Assembly: GCF_943846705.1 (NCBI RefSeq)
Contig: NZ_OX044366.1
Span: forward strand, 2,542,001 to 2,606,000
Reading direction: 5' to 3'
Length of the DNA: 64,000 bases
From: an uncultured Pseudomonas sp.
GTDB taxonomy: Bacteria; Pseudomonadota; Gammaproteobacteria; Pseudomonadales; Pseudomonadaceae
The notes beneath the pieces are model-generated. The model was not told the origin of the DNA. It worked only from the letters and a program-made list of their open reading frames with translations, and searched no databases. Of the stretch, positions 23,665-31,650 are shown piece after piece. The position numbers and the translations under genes were made by a program. Numbering within the stretch: the first letter of the stretch is position 1; the number at the start of each line of letters is the position of its first letter.

Positions 23665-24450
23665 ATGCTTCCGGCACTGTGGGTCAGCAAGACGGGTTTG
23701 TCCGCTCAGGACATGAACCTGACCACCATTTCCAACAACCTGGCCAACGTCTCGACCACCGGCTTTAAGCGTGATCGCGCCGAGTTTGAAGACCTGCTGT
23801 ACCAGATCCGCCGTCAACCCGGCGGTCAAACCAGCCAGGACAGCCAACTGCCAACCGGCCTGCAATTGGGTACCGGTGTGCGCGTGGTCGGCACGCAGAA
23901 AATCTTCACCGCCGGCAGCCTGCAAACCACCGAGCAGCCGCTGGATATGGCGATTAACGGCCGCGGCTTCTTCCAGGTGTTGCTGCCGGACGGCACGGTG
24001 TCATACAGCCGCGACGGTAGCTTTCATCTGAACTCCGATGGCCAGGTGGTGACCTCTAACGGTTATGCCTTGGAGCCAGCCATTGTCCTGCCCAATGAAG
24101 TGCGCACCTTTACCGTGGGTGAAGACGGCACGGTGTCGGTGACCACGGCCGGCAGCCCGCAGCCGCAGATCGTCGGCAACCTGCAAACCGCTGACTTCAT
24201 TAATCCGGCGGGGCTGGAAGCCATCGGCAATAACCTGTTCCTGGAGACCGCTTCCAGTGGCGCGCCGCAAGTCGGCACGCCCGGTTTGAACGGCCTGGGC
24301 ACCACCCTGCAAAACACCCTGGAAAACTCCAACGTCAGCGTGGTCGAGGAATTGGTGAACATGATCACCACCCAGCGCGCCTACGAAATGAACTCCAAGG
24401 TCATTTCCACCGCGGACCAGATGCTCGGCTTTATTTCGCAGAATCTTTAA
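23665..24450 (+). CDS. flgG: Flagellar distal rod protein FlgG
   Basis: A 261-residue distal rod subunit, the family's usual length. N-terminal LWVSKTGLSAQDMNLTTISN and NNLANVSTTGFKRDRAEFED are the FlgG signatures. The C-terminal NSNVSVVEELVNMITTQRAY and EMNSKVISTADQML complete the axial helices. GAGGAG precedes the ATG. The gap to flgH contains a REP-like inverted repeat. Confidence 0.97.
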   Translation: MLPALWVSKTGLSAQDMNLTTISNNLANVSTTGFKRDRAEFEDLLYQIRRQPGGQTSQDSQLPTGLQLGTGVRVVGTQKIFTAGSLQTTEQPLDMAINGRGFFQVLLPDGTVSYSRDGSFHLNSDGQVVTSNGYALEPAIVLPNEVRTFTVGEDGTVSVTTAGSPQPQIVGNLQTADFINPAGLEAIGNNLFLETASSGAPQVGTPGLNGLGTTLQNTLENSNVSVVEELVNMITTQRAYEMNSKVISTADQMLGFISQNL

Positions 24451-24458
24451 TGGCGTAG

Positions 24459-24490
24459 GGTGGGTTAGACGCGAAGCGGCGTAACCCACC
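24459..24490. repeat. REP-like inverted repeat, flgG-flgH gap
   Basis: GGTGGGTTA (24459-24467) and TAACCCACC (24482-24490), preceded by GTAG. The same arms occur in the larger element at 31290-31416, which marks a dispersed repeat family. Confidence 0.75.
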
Positions 24491-24532
24491 AAGGTATTCA
24501 CCCCGCAGAATGCAACATCTGAGGTAATCGAT

Positions 24533-25252
24533 ATGAACCGGCTGATCATCCTAAGTGCACTGCTTGGCCCCCTGGCTTTGAGCGGCTGCATGGCGCCCGC
24601 GCCTAAGCCGGACGATCCCTATTACGCCCCGGTCATGCCGCGCACGCCTTTGCCAGCCGCGCAAAATAATGGCTCGATTTACCAGGCCGGTTTTGAGAAT
24701 GGCCTGTTCAGTGATCGCAAGGCTTATCGGGTGGGCGACATCATCACCATCACCCTGAATGAGCGCACCCAGGCCAGCAAGAACAGCACCAGTAAAGTCA
24801 GCAAAGACAGCTCGGCCAACCTCGGCGTGCCGAATCTATTTGGCATGGCCGTGTCGCCGAAAAACCCGCTGGCTTCCATCGGTGCGCTGGGCATGACCAA
24901 TGACACCCTGGGCCTGGATGCCAGCTTCGATGCCTCGCGTTCGGCTGACGGTTCGGGAGCCGCTGGGCAGAGCAACAGCCTCACCGGTTCGATTACCGTC
25001 TCGGTGGCCGAAGTGATGCCCAACGGTATTTTGCTGGTGCGCGGCGAGAAGTGGATGACCCTCAATACCGGCGACGAGCTGGTGCGCATTGCCGGTCTGG
25101 TGCGCGCCGATGACATTGCCACCGACAACACCGTGTCTTCGACCCGCATCGCTGACGCTCGCATCACCTACTCGGGTACGGGTGCCTTTGCTGATGCCTC
25201 GCAGCCGGGTTGGATGAGCCGTTTCTTTCTTAGCCCTATGTGGCCGTTCTAA
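24533..25252 (+). CDS. flgH: Flagellar L-ring lipoprotein FlgH
   Basis: A 239-residue outer-membrane lipoprotein that forms the L ring around the rod. The lipobox LSGC gives the lipidated Cys19. AYRVGDIITITLNERTQASK and the central GSITVSVAEVMPNGILLVRGEKW are FlgH signatures. The C-terminus MSRFFLSPMWPF is characteristic of Pseudomonas FlgH. It is followed directly by flgI, whose start lies 11 bp after the flgH stop. Confidence 0.96.
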   Translation: MNRLIILSALLGPLALSGCMAPAPKPDDPYYAPVMPRTPLPAAQNNGSIYQAGFENGLFSDRKAYRVGDIITITLNERTQASKNSTSKVSKDSSANLGVPNLFGMAVSPKNPLASIGALGMTNDTLGLDASFDASRSADGSGAAGQSNSLTGSITVSVAEVMPNGILLVRGEKWMTLNTGDELVRIAGLVRADDIATDNTVSSTRIADARITYSGTGAFADASQPGWMSRFFLSPMWPF

Positions 25253-25263
25253 GGATGGTCAAC

Positions 25264-26367
25264 ATGACGCTTAGCAAATACCTCATCGCTGCCGCCGCAC
25301 TGTTGCTGGCCTCACTGGCTCAGGCCGAACGGCTTAAAGACCTGGCCAGCATTCAAGGTGTGCGCAGTAACCAGTTGATCGGCTATGGCCTGGTTGTCGG
25401 GCTGAATGGCAGTGGTGACCAAACCACGCAGACGCCTTTCACCGTGCAGACCTTTAACAACATGATGGCGCAGTTCGGCATCAAGGTGCCGGCCGGTGGC
25501 AACGTGCAGCTGAAGAACGTCGCGGCGGTGTCGATTCATGCCGACCTGCCGGCGTTCGCCAAGCCCGGACAGACCATCGATATCACCGTGTCCTCCATCG
25601 GTAACGCCAAGAGCCTGCGCGGTGGCAGCCTGCTGATGACCCCGCTTAAAGGTATCGACGGTAACGTCTACGCCATCGCCCAGGGCAACTTGGTGGTTGG
25701 TGGTTTTGACGCCGAAGGTGGCGACGGCTCGCGCATTACTGTCAACGTGCCGTCGGCCGGCCGTATTCCCGGCGGTGCAATGGTCGAGCGGCCGGTGCCG
25801 AGTGGTTTTGATCAGGGCAATACCCTGACTCTTAACCTCAATCGTCCGGACTTCACCACCGCGAAAAATATCGTCGATCACATCAACGAGCTGCTCGGCC
25901 CAGGTGTCGCCCAGGCTGTGGATGGCGGCTCGATTCGTGTCAGTGCGCCGCTCGATCCAGGTCAGCGCGTCGACTACCTGTCGATTCTGGAAAACCTCGA
26001 AGTCGAGATCGGCCAGGCGGTGGCCAAGGTCATCATCAACTCGCGCACCGGCACCATCGTGATTGGCCAGAACGTCCGCGTACAGCCAGCTGCCGTGACC
26101 CACGGCAGCCTCACCGTGACCATTACCGAAGACCCGATTGTCAGCCAGCCGGAAGCCTTGTCCGGCGGCCAGACTGCTGTGGTGCCGCGTTCGCGAGTGA
26201 ATGCCGACCAAGAAGCCAAGCCCATGTTCAAGTTCGGTCCGGGCACCACGCTGGATGAAATCGTCCGCGCAGTGAATCAGGTGGGCGCTTCACCTTCCGA
26301 CCTTATGGCCATCCTGGAGGCGCTCAAGCAAGCCGGCGCGCTGCAGGCCGACCTGATTGTTATTTAA
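25264..26367 (+). CDS. flgI: Flagellar P-ring protein FlgI
   Basis: A 367-residue periplasmic protein that forms the P ring in the peptidoglycan. The Sec signal peptide covers residues 1-21 (cleavage after AQA), followed by ERLKDLASIQGVRSNQLIGYG, which is the mature FlgI start in overlapping form. ATG 25264 is preferred because AAGGATG sits at the right distance; GTG 25240 and ATG 25255 are in frame but worse placed. The C-terminal GTTLDEIVRAVNQVGASPSD is typical. Confidence 0.96.
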   Translation: MTLSKYLIAAAALLLASLAQAERLKDLASIQGVRSNQLIGYGLVVGLNGSGDQTTQTPFTVQTFNNMMAQFGIKVPAGGNVQLKNVAAVSIHADLPAFAKPGQTIDITVSSIGNAKSLRGGSLLMTPLKGIDGNVYAIAQGNLVVGGFDAEGGDGSRITVNVPSAGRIPGGAMVERPVPSGFDQGNTLTLNLNRPDFTTAKNIVDHINELLGPGVAQAVDGGSIRVSAPLDPGQRVDYLSILENLEVEIGQAVAKVIINSRTGTIVIGQNVRVQPAAVTHGSLTVTITEDPIVSQPEALSGGQTAVVPRSRVNADQEAKPMFKFGPGTTLDEIVRAVNQVGASPSDLMAILEALKQAGALQADLIVI

Positions 26368-26378
26368 GGGGGTAGACG

Positions 26379-27551
26379 ATGGACTCTAAACTCTCAGCCG
26401 GTTTGCTCGGCGGCGCCCCCAGCACCATAGACAGCGGTGCCTACAGCGACCTCGGCCGCTTGCAGCAGATCAAGGTCGGCGGCGACAGCGAAAAGAACAT
26501 CAAGAAAGTCGCGCAAGAATTTGAATCGCTGTTTCTCAATGAAATGCTCAAAGCCATGCGTTCGGCCAACGAAGCGTTCGGTGAAGGCAACTTCATGAAC
26601 AGCAACGAGAGCAAAACCTACCAGGACATGCACGACCAGCAGCTGTCGGTGACCCTGTCCAATCACCAGAACGGTATTGGCCTGGCTGACGTACTGGTAC
26701 GGCAGATGTCGAAAATCAAGGCAGCCGATACTCGGCCCAATCCGTTTGCTCCGGTCAATGATCCGGTGCCAAGCGCGCCAAGCAAGCCATTGGCTAATGT
26801 CGAGAGCAGCCGTGATGACAGCTCGTTGCTCAACCAGCGGCGCTTGTCCCTGCCGGGCAAACTCACCGACCGTTTGCTCGCGGGCATCGTGCCGTCAGCG
26901 GCGGCCGATAGCCAGCCGTTGGCGCAGAACAACTGGATTCCCGCCAAGGCCTTCGCCGCGCCCGCTGATACTGCGCTGGGCTTGAGCGGTACGGACGCCA
27001 TCACCGGGCGGCGCATTGCCCAGCCGCCGCTGGCACCGGGCAAAGCCGCGTTCGGCTCGAAGGATGAATTTATTGCCGCCATGTTGCCAATGGCTGAAAA
27101 AGCCGCCGACAAGATCGGCGTCGACCCACGTTACTTAGTGGCTCAGGCCGCGCTGGAAACCGGTTGGGGCAAGTCGATTATTCGTCAGCAAGACGGCAGC
27201 AGCAGCCACAACCTGTTTGGCATCAAAACCCACAACACCTGGGAAGGTGACTCGGCGCGCGTGCTGACCACCGAGTTCAAGGGCGGTAAGGCCGTCAAGG
27301 AGGCGGCATCGTTTCGCAGCTATGACTCCTACGCCCATAGCTTTGACGATTACGTGAGCTTCCTGCAGGGCAACGGGCGTTACGAAAAAGCCCTGGCGAC
27401 CACCGACAAGCCCGAGCAGTTCGCCCGCGAATTGCAGAAAGCCGGCTACGCCACAGACCCGCAGTACGCGCGCAAAATCGCCCAGATCGCCCGCCAGATG
27501 CAGACCTATCAAACAGTCGCGGCCGTTAATTCGCCGTCCACCAGCGGGTGA
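26379..27551 (+). CDS. flgJ: Flagellum-specific muramidase / rod assembly protein FlgJ
   Basis: A 390-residue dual-domain protein. Residues about 30-110 form the rod-binding scaffold (KKVAQEFESLFLNEMLKAMR). Residues about 225-375 form a glucosaminidase-type peptidoglycan hydrolase that opens the wall for the rod. The catalytic glutamate is Glu260 in AALETGWGKS, followed by SSHNLFGIK and FRSYDSYAHSFDDYVSFL. The linker between them is Ala/Pro-rich. It has no signal peptide, as expected for export through the flagellar apparatus. flgK starts 6 bp downstream. Confidence 0.96.
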   Translation: MDSKLSAGLLGGAPSTIDSGAYSDLGRLQQIKVGGDSEKNIKKVAQEFESLFLNEMLKAMRSANEAFGEGNFMNSNESKTYQDMHDQQLSVTLSNHQNGIGLADVLVRQMSKIKAADTRPNPFAPVNDPVPSAPSKPLANVESSRDDSSLLNQRRLSLPGKLTDRLLAGIVPSAAADSQPLAQNNWIPAKAFAAPADTALGLSGTDAITGRRIAQPPLAPGKAAFGSKDEFIAAMLPMAEKAADKIGVDPRYLVAQAALETGWGKSIIRQQDGSSSHNLFGIKTHNTWEGDSARVLTTEFKGGKAVKEAASFRSYDSYAHSFDDYVSFLQGNGRYEKALATTDKPEQFARELQKAGYATDPQYARKIAQIARQMQTYQTVAAVNSPSTSG

Positions 27552-27557
27552 TGAAGC

Positions 27558-29654
27558 ATGGCTGACCTCCTCAGTATTGGCCTGTCCGGGCTCACGGCGA
27601 ACAAAACGGCGCTGTCGGTCACCGGCCATAACATCACCAACGTCAACACCCCCGGCTTCTCGCGGCAAGATGCCGTGCAGGCCACGCGTAACCCTCAGTT
27701 TAGTGGTGCTGGCTATATCGGCTCAGGCACCACGCTGACCGATGTGCGTCGTAGTTACAGTGAGTTTTTGAGTGCCCAGGTGCGCAGCAGTACCGCCCTT
27801 AGTTCCGATGTTGAGGCCTATAGAGGCCAAATCGAGCAGCTCGACTCGCTGTTGGCCGGCACTACTACCGGTATCACGCCCTCGTTGCAGAAACTGTTTT
27901 CTTCTTTGCAGACGGCCGCCGAAGACCCGGCCAATATTCCCGCGCGGCAGTTGGTGTTGTCTGAGGCTCAAGGTTTAGCGCGCCGTTTCAATACGGTTGC
28001 CGATCGGATCACCGAGCAGAACAGCTTCATCAACAAACAAATGTCAGCCGTCAGTGATCAGGTCAATCGCCTGGCCACCTCAATTGCCAGCTACAACGAT
28101 GCAATCGCCAAAGCCGCCGCAAATGGTCAGCAGCCCAATGACCTGCTCGATGCCCGAGAGGAGGCCGTTCGTCAGCTGTCCACCTTCGTGGGTGTGACAG
28201 TGGTGGCGCAAGATGACAACTCACTGAATTTATTCGTCGGTACTGGCCAGCCGTTGGTGGTGGGTAACAGCACCAGTCGCCTGGAAGTCGTTCCGGGGCA
28301 GGGCGATCCGTTGCGTTTCGAAGTCAATCTGGTCAACGGCGGTTCAAGTCAGGGGATTACGTCGCTAATCACCGGGGGGGAATTGGGCGGGTTGATTCGC
28401 TACCGTGCCGAGACACTCGACCCGACCCTCAACTCGCTGGGTCGTCTGGCGCTGGCGGTCAGTGATCAAGTCAACACCCAGCTTGGTCAGGGCTTGGACT
28501 TGAAGGGGCAAGTGGGTTCGGCGCTGTTCGGTGATTTTAATGACCCAGCCTTGGCCAGCTTGCGCGCGCGCGCTTTTTCGACGAATACCGGCAGCGTTCA
28601 GCCGGCGTTGAACATCACCGATACCAGCGTGCTTACCACCAGTGATTATCGCCTTGAATACGACGGCACCACCTACACGGCCAGGCGCCTGAGCGATGGC
28701 GAGGCGATGACAGTAATCGCAAGCCCAACGACGCCTCCCTCAAGCGTACCGGACTCTTACCCGGCCACACTGACGTTCACGGATAAGGCAGGCAGGGATC
28801 AAGGCTTCGAGCTAGCGTTAGACTCTGAGCCGGGTGTGGGTGACAAATTCCTGCTGCAACCAACCCGGCGCGGCGCCACGACTATTAATGCTCAGTTGGA
28901 TCAGCCTGATCAGCTGGCTTTTGCCGCACCATTGCGCTCCGCGGCTGATTTACAAAACCGCGGAAATGCGGTGATAGGCCAGCCGCAAATAACCAATACC
29001 CTTGAGCCCATGAGGTTGAGTAACCTCAAGGCCATTGATTCGATTGGGCTGACGTTTGACTCAGTTAATGGCCGCTTGCAATTCACTAGCCCATTGCCGG
29101 CCGGTGTGACCATCACCTCACCGGCCATGCCAGCTCCCCCAGCGCCTCAAGTGCAGACTATCGGCGTCACGTCCGGGCAAAATAATCAGCTCAGTTATGT
29201 CGTCGAAGTCGATGACGGCGTAATGGTGCAGTCCTATACGATTAGTCAGAGCTTCAGTGGCCGCCCAGAGAACGGTGATAAGTTCACCCTTGGCTTCAAC
29301 AGCAGCGGCGTTTCCGATAACCGCAATGCCCTGAAGTTGGTTGATCTGCAGAACAAACAGACCGTGGGCGTAGACCCGACTATCACCAGCATCGGCACCG
29401 GCGTCAGTTTCACCGATGGTTACGGTGATTTGGTCGAGCGCGTCGGCACCCTAACCGCCCAGTCCCGACAGGACAGCGAAGCCACTGGTGCCATCCTTAA
29501 GCAGGCAACTAACAACCGCGACTCACTGTCGGCGGTCAACCTCGACGAAGAGGCCGCCAACCTGATCAAATTCGAGCAGTACTACAATGCATCAGCGCAG
29601 GTCATTCAAGTTGCCCGCTCTTTGTTCGATACCCTGATTAATACGTTCCGCTAA
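27558..29654 (+). CDS. flgK: Hook-filament junction protein FlgK (HAP1)
   Basis: A 698-residue junction protein between hook and filament. The N-terminus ADLLSIGLSGLTANKTALS and NITNVNTPGFSRQDAV are HAP1 signatures. The C-terminus VNLDEEAANLIKFEQYYNAS is the conserved second helix. The middle (about 310-560) is variable and carries most of the length. Its ribosome-binding site is weak and lies in the end of flgJ, so coupling to flgJ is likely. A palindromic hairpin (29662-29678) follows before flgL. Confidence 0.95.
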   Translation: MADLLSIGLSGLTANKTALSVTGHNITNVNTPGFSRQDAVQATRNPQFSGAGYIGSGTTLTDVRRSYSEFLSAQVRSSTALSSDVEAYRGQIEQLDSLLAGTTTGITPSLQKLFSSLQTAAEDPANIPARQLVLSEAQGLARRFNTVADRITEQNSFINKQMSAVSDQVNRLATSIASYNDAIAKAAANGQQPNDLLDAREEAVRQLSTFVGVTVVAQDDNSLNLFVGTGQPLVVGNSTSRLEVVPGQGDPLRFEVNLVNGGSSQGITSLITGGELGGLIRYRAETLDPTLNSLGRLALAVSDQVNTQLGQGLDLKGQVGSALFGDFNDPALASLRARAFSTNTGSVQPALNITDTSVLTTSDYRLEYDGTTYTARRLSDGEAMTVIASPTTPPSSVPDSYPATLTFTDKAGRDQGFELALDSEPGVGDKFLLQPTRRGATTINAQLDQPDQLAFAAPLRSAADLQNRGNAVIGQPQITNTLEPMRLSNLKAIDSIGLTFDSVNGRLQFTSPLPAGVTITSPAMPAPPAPQVQTIGVTSGQNNQLSYVVEVDDGVMVQSYTISQSFSGRPENGDKFTLGFNSSGVSDNRNALKLVDLQNKQTVGVDPTITSIGTGVSFTDGYGDLVERVGTLTAQSRQDSEATGAILKQATNNRDSLSAVNLDEEAANLIKFEQYYNASAQVIQVARSLFDTLINTFR

Positions 29655-29661
29655 ATCTTCG

Positions 29662-29678
29662 GGTGCGCCGGGCGCACC
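29662..29678 (+). other. Intercistronic hairpin flgK-flgL
   Basis: GGTGCGCC-G-GGCGCACC is a perfect palindrome without a T-run. It lies 8 bp after the flgK stop. It may stabilise or partly attenuate the message. Confidence 0.55.
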
Positions 29679-29760
29679 TCACAGCAACTAGGCGCCAGCG
29701 TGCTGGTGATCCAGATTCGGCAGCCAGGTAATTGCCAGGCTACCCAAGAGGTAAGTTTTC

Positions 29761-31293
29761 ATGCGCATCTCCACTATTCAGGCGTTCAACAACGGAGTTG
29801 CCGGCATCCAGCGCAATTATGCCAATGCCACCCGCACCCAAGAGCAAATCAGCACCGGCAACCGCATCCTTACCCCAGCGGATGACCCGGTCGCCTCGGT
29901 GCGCCTGCTGCAGTTGGAGCAACAACAAAACGTGCTGGCCCAGTACAAGGAAAACCTCACCGCAGCTGGCAACAGCCTGAGCCAGGAGGAAACCACCCTC
30001 AACTCGGTAAACACCATCCTTCAGCGTGTGCGCGAGCTTGCCGGTCAGGCCGGTAACGGTGCCATCAGCGCCGCCGACCGCAAATCCATCGCTGCTGAGT
30101 TAGGCCAGCGTGAAGACGAGTTGTTGGGCCTGATGAACACCCGCAATGCGCGGGGCGAATACCTGTTCTCCGGCTTTCAAGGTAAAAGCCAGCCCTTCGT
30201 CCGCGAAAGTGACGGCAGCTATAGCTACCAGGGTGACGAAGGCCAGCGCAAATTGCAGATTGCCAGCTCACTGAACTTAGCCATCAGCGATAACGGCAAG
30301 AAGATCTTCCAGAACATCACCAATGCTGAGCGGGTATCCAGCAGCCTGACCGTCAGCCCTGCCGGCTCGACCCTTAGCGTCTCCAATGCCTTGGTGCAGG
30401 ATGAAGTCGCATTTGCCGCCACCCCGGCATTTCCCGAGGCGGGTATCAGCGTGGTGTTCGGTAATCCCGACGCGGCCAGTTATGAAGTGTTCAAGTACGG
30501 TACTGCTACCCCAGCCTTGGCCACCGGCAAGCTGGATAGCAACCCAGATCAGAGCGATAAACTGGTTTTCCGTGGCGTGACCCTGCAATTTGATGGCGTG
30601 CCCGTTGGCGGTGAAACTGTCGTGGTCGGTGCCAAGTCGGCTATCAGTGTCGCGGCTTCGAGCAATCCGGCGCAGAGTCTGAGCGTAGCCGTTACAGACC
30701 CCGCCGCGACTTATGCCGCGTTTACTCCTGCCAGCCAGCTGAGCTTTACAATTGAGGCTGAACCCTTACCCTCGACTGACTTCAACTTTGCTGCGCCCTA
30801 CGCCTTGACCCCTGGGTTTTCCAGTGTGGCTACGGCTTATCCGCTGACCCTGCAAAGCAATGGTTTGTCGATCACCCTGGCCACTCCCCCAGTGGCCGGA
30901 GACACCTTCACCCTTGGCCGCCAGGCAGAAGAAAAGCAGGGCATTCTCGACACCATCGCCAATTTACGCATGGCCTTAGAGAGCTCTATCGATAGCCCGG
31001 CCGGCAATCGCGCGACCCGTGATGCGGTAGCGGCGGCATTGAGCAATATCGACTTGGGCATGAGCACCGTGGACAGCGTGCGCGGTGAAATCGGCGCGCG
31101 CATGAACATTATCGACACCACCCAAGTCGACAATGACGATGTCACCTTGGTCAACAAAGGTGTGCAGGCCAACCTGCGTGAGCTGGATTACGCCGAGGCG
31201 CTGTCGCGGCTGTCATTCCAGACCATCATTCTTGAGGCGGCCCAGCAGAGCTACGTCAAGATCAGCAGCCTCAACTTGTTTAACAAGCTGTAG
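29761..31293 (+). CDS. flgL: Hook-filament junction protein FlgL (HAP3)
   Basis: A 510-residue flagellin-like junction protein. N-terminus MRISTIQAFNNGVAGIQRNY and QISTGNRILTPADDPVA are HAP3 signatures. The C-terminal LDYAEALSRLSFQTIILEAAQ matches flagellin-type D0/D1 helices. It is longer than the roughly 440 residues I recall for P. aeruginosa; the extra length lies in a variable Ala/Ser/Val-rich region at about 195-375. The last codons and the TAG stop lie at the edge of a repeat element (GTAGGGTGGG), so the natural C-terminus could have been trimmed by insertion. It ends SSLNLFNKL. Confidence 0.94.
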   Translation: MRISTIQAFNNGVAGIQRNYANATRTQEQISTGNRILTPADDPVASVRLLQLEQQQNVLAQYKENLTAAGNSLSQEETTLNSVNTILQRVRELAGQAGNGAISAADRKSIAAELGQREDELLGLMNTRNARGEYLFSGFQGKSQPFVRESDGSYSYQGDEGQRKLQIASSLNLAISDNGKKIFQNITNAERVSSSLTVSPAGSTLSVSNALVQDEVAFAATPAFPEAGISVVFGNPDAASYEVFKYGTATPALATGKLDSNPDQSDKLVFRGVTLQFDGVPVGGETVVVGAKSAISVAASSNPAQSLSVAVTDPAATYAAFTPASQLSFTIEAEPLPSTDFNFAAPYALTPGFSSVATAYPLTLQSNGLSITLATPPVAGDTFTLGRQAEEKQGILDTIANLRMALESSIDSPAGNRATRDAVAAALSNIDLGMSTVDSVRGEIGARMNIIDTTQVDNDDVTLVNKGVQANLRELDYAEALSRLSFQTIILEAAQQSYVKISSLNLFNKL

Positions 31294-31416
31294 GGTGGGC
31301 CGCGCAGCGGCGTAACCCACCGCGTTTTTGGCGTTAGCCATTGTTGGTGGGTTACGCGGTGCACAGGCTCATCGGTGTCTGTAAATACGCGGCCCAGCGC
31401 CGCTAACCCACCCTAC
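31290..31416. repeat. Nested inverted-repeat element at the flgL 3' end
   Basis: Outer arms GTAGGGTGGG (31290-31299) and CCCACCCTAC (31407-31416). Inner arms GTAACCCACC (31312-31321) and GGTGGGTTAC (31346-31355). The 127-bp unit shares its arms with the repeat at 24459-24490. The flgL stop codon TAG is part of the left arm. It looks like a small non-coding mobile repeat (REP doublet or MITE-like). Confidence 0.8.
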
Positions 31417-31512
31417 ATAAGGTCAAGACGTGCGACGGCTCCTTGGCAGCCCTTGGGTTTACGGTGATCAAGCGCGGCAACAAGCTGTTTTTAAACACCA
31501 AAAAAACTGCAA

Positions 31513-31530
31513 GAGTTTTTTAAAAAACTC
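31513..31530. other. Perfect 18-bp A/T palindrome before the fliC promoter
   Basis: GAG-T6-A6-CTC, ending one base before the sigma-28 -35 element. It may be the terminator of the flgF-flgL transcript (T-run in the stem) or a binding site; the sequence alone cannot decide. Confidence 0.55.
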
Positions 31531-31531
31531 C

Positions 31532-31558
31532 TAAAGCTCCCGCAGCAAGCGCCGATAC
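31532..31558 (+). promoter_or_regulatory. Sigma-28 (FliA) promoter of fliC
   Basis: TAAAGCTC-N11-GCCGATAC matches the FliA consensus TAAAGTTT-N11-GCCGATAA closely. Transcription would start near 31565, about 86 nt before the fliC ATG. Confidence 0.92.
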
Positions 31559-31650
31559 AAAGTACGAATGCGAACTTTATGGGTGCCTGGGCAAAGCCCG
31601 CCCAAGCTCGCACGCTCAGGCAAACACGTTAGTCCTTGGAGGACACCATC

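Larger units (their letters stand above)
31417..31650. other. fliC upstream region
   Basis: Together with the repeat this makes a 357-bp gene-free gap between flgL and fliC. It holds a perfect 18-bp palindrome (31513-31530), the sigma-28 promoter (31532-31558) and the fliC leader. No glycosyltransferase or other gene is present here, unlike the flagellar glycosylation island at this position in P. aeruginosa. Confidence 0.75.

Noticed and set aside
25312..26211. Open frame antisense to flgI
   Set aside because: His/Asp-rich shadow translation with no signals. flgI is certain on the plus strand.
26691..26720. FliA-like promoter inside flgJ
   Set aside because: A GCCGATAC occurs in the coding sequence, but no TAAAG element lies at the right spacing upstream.
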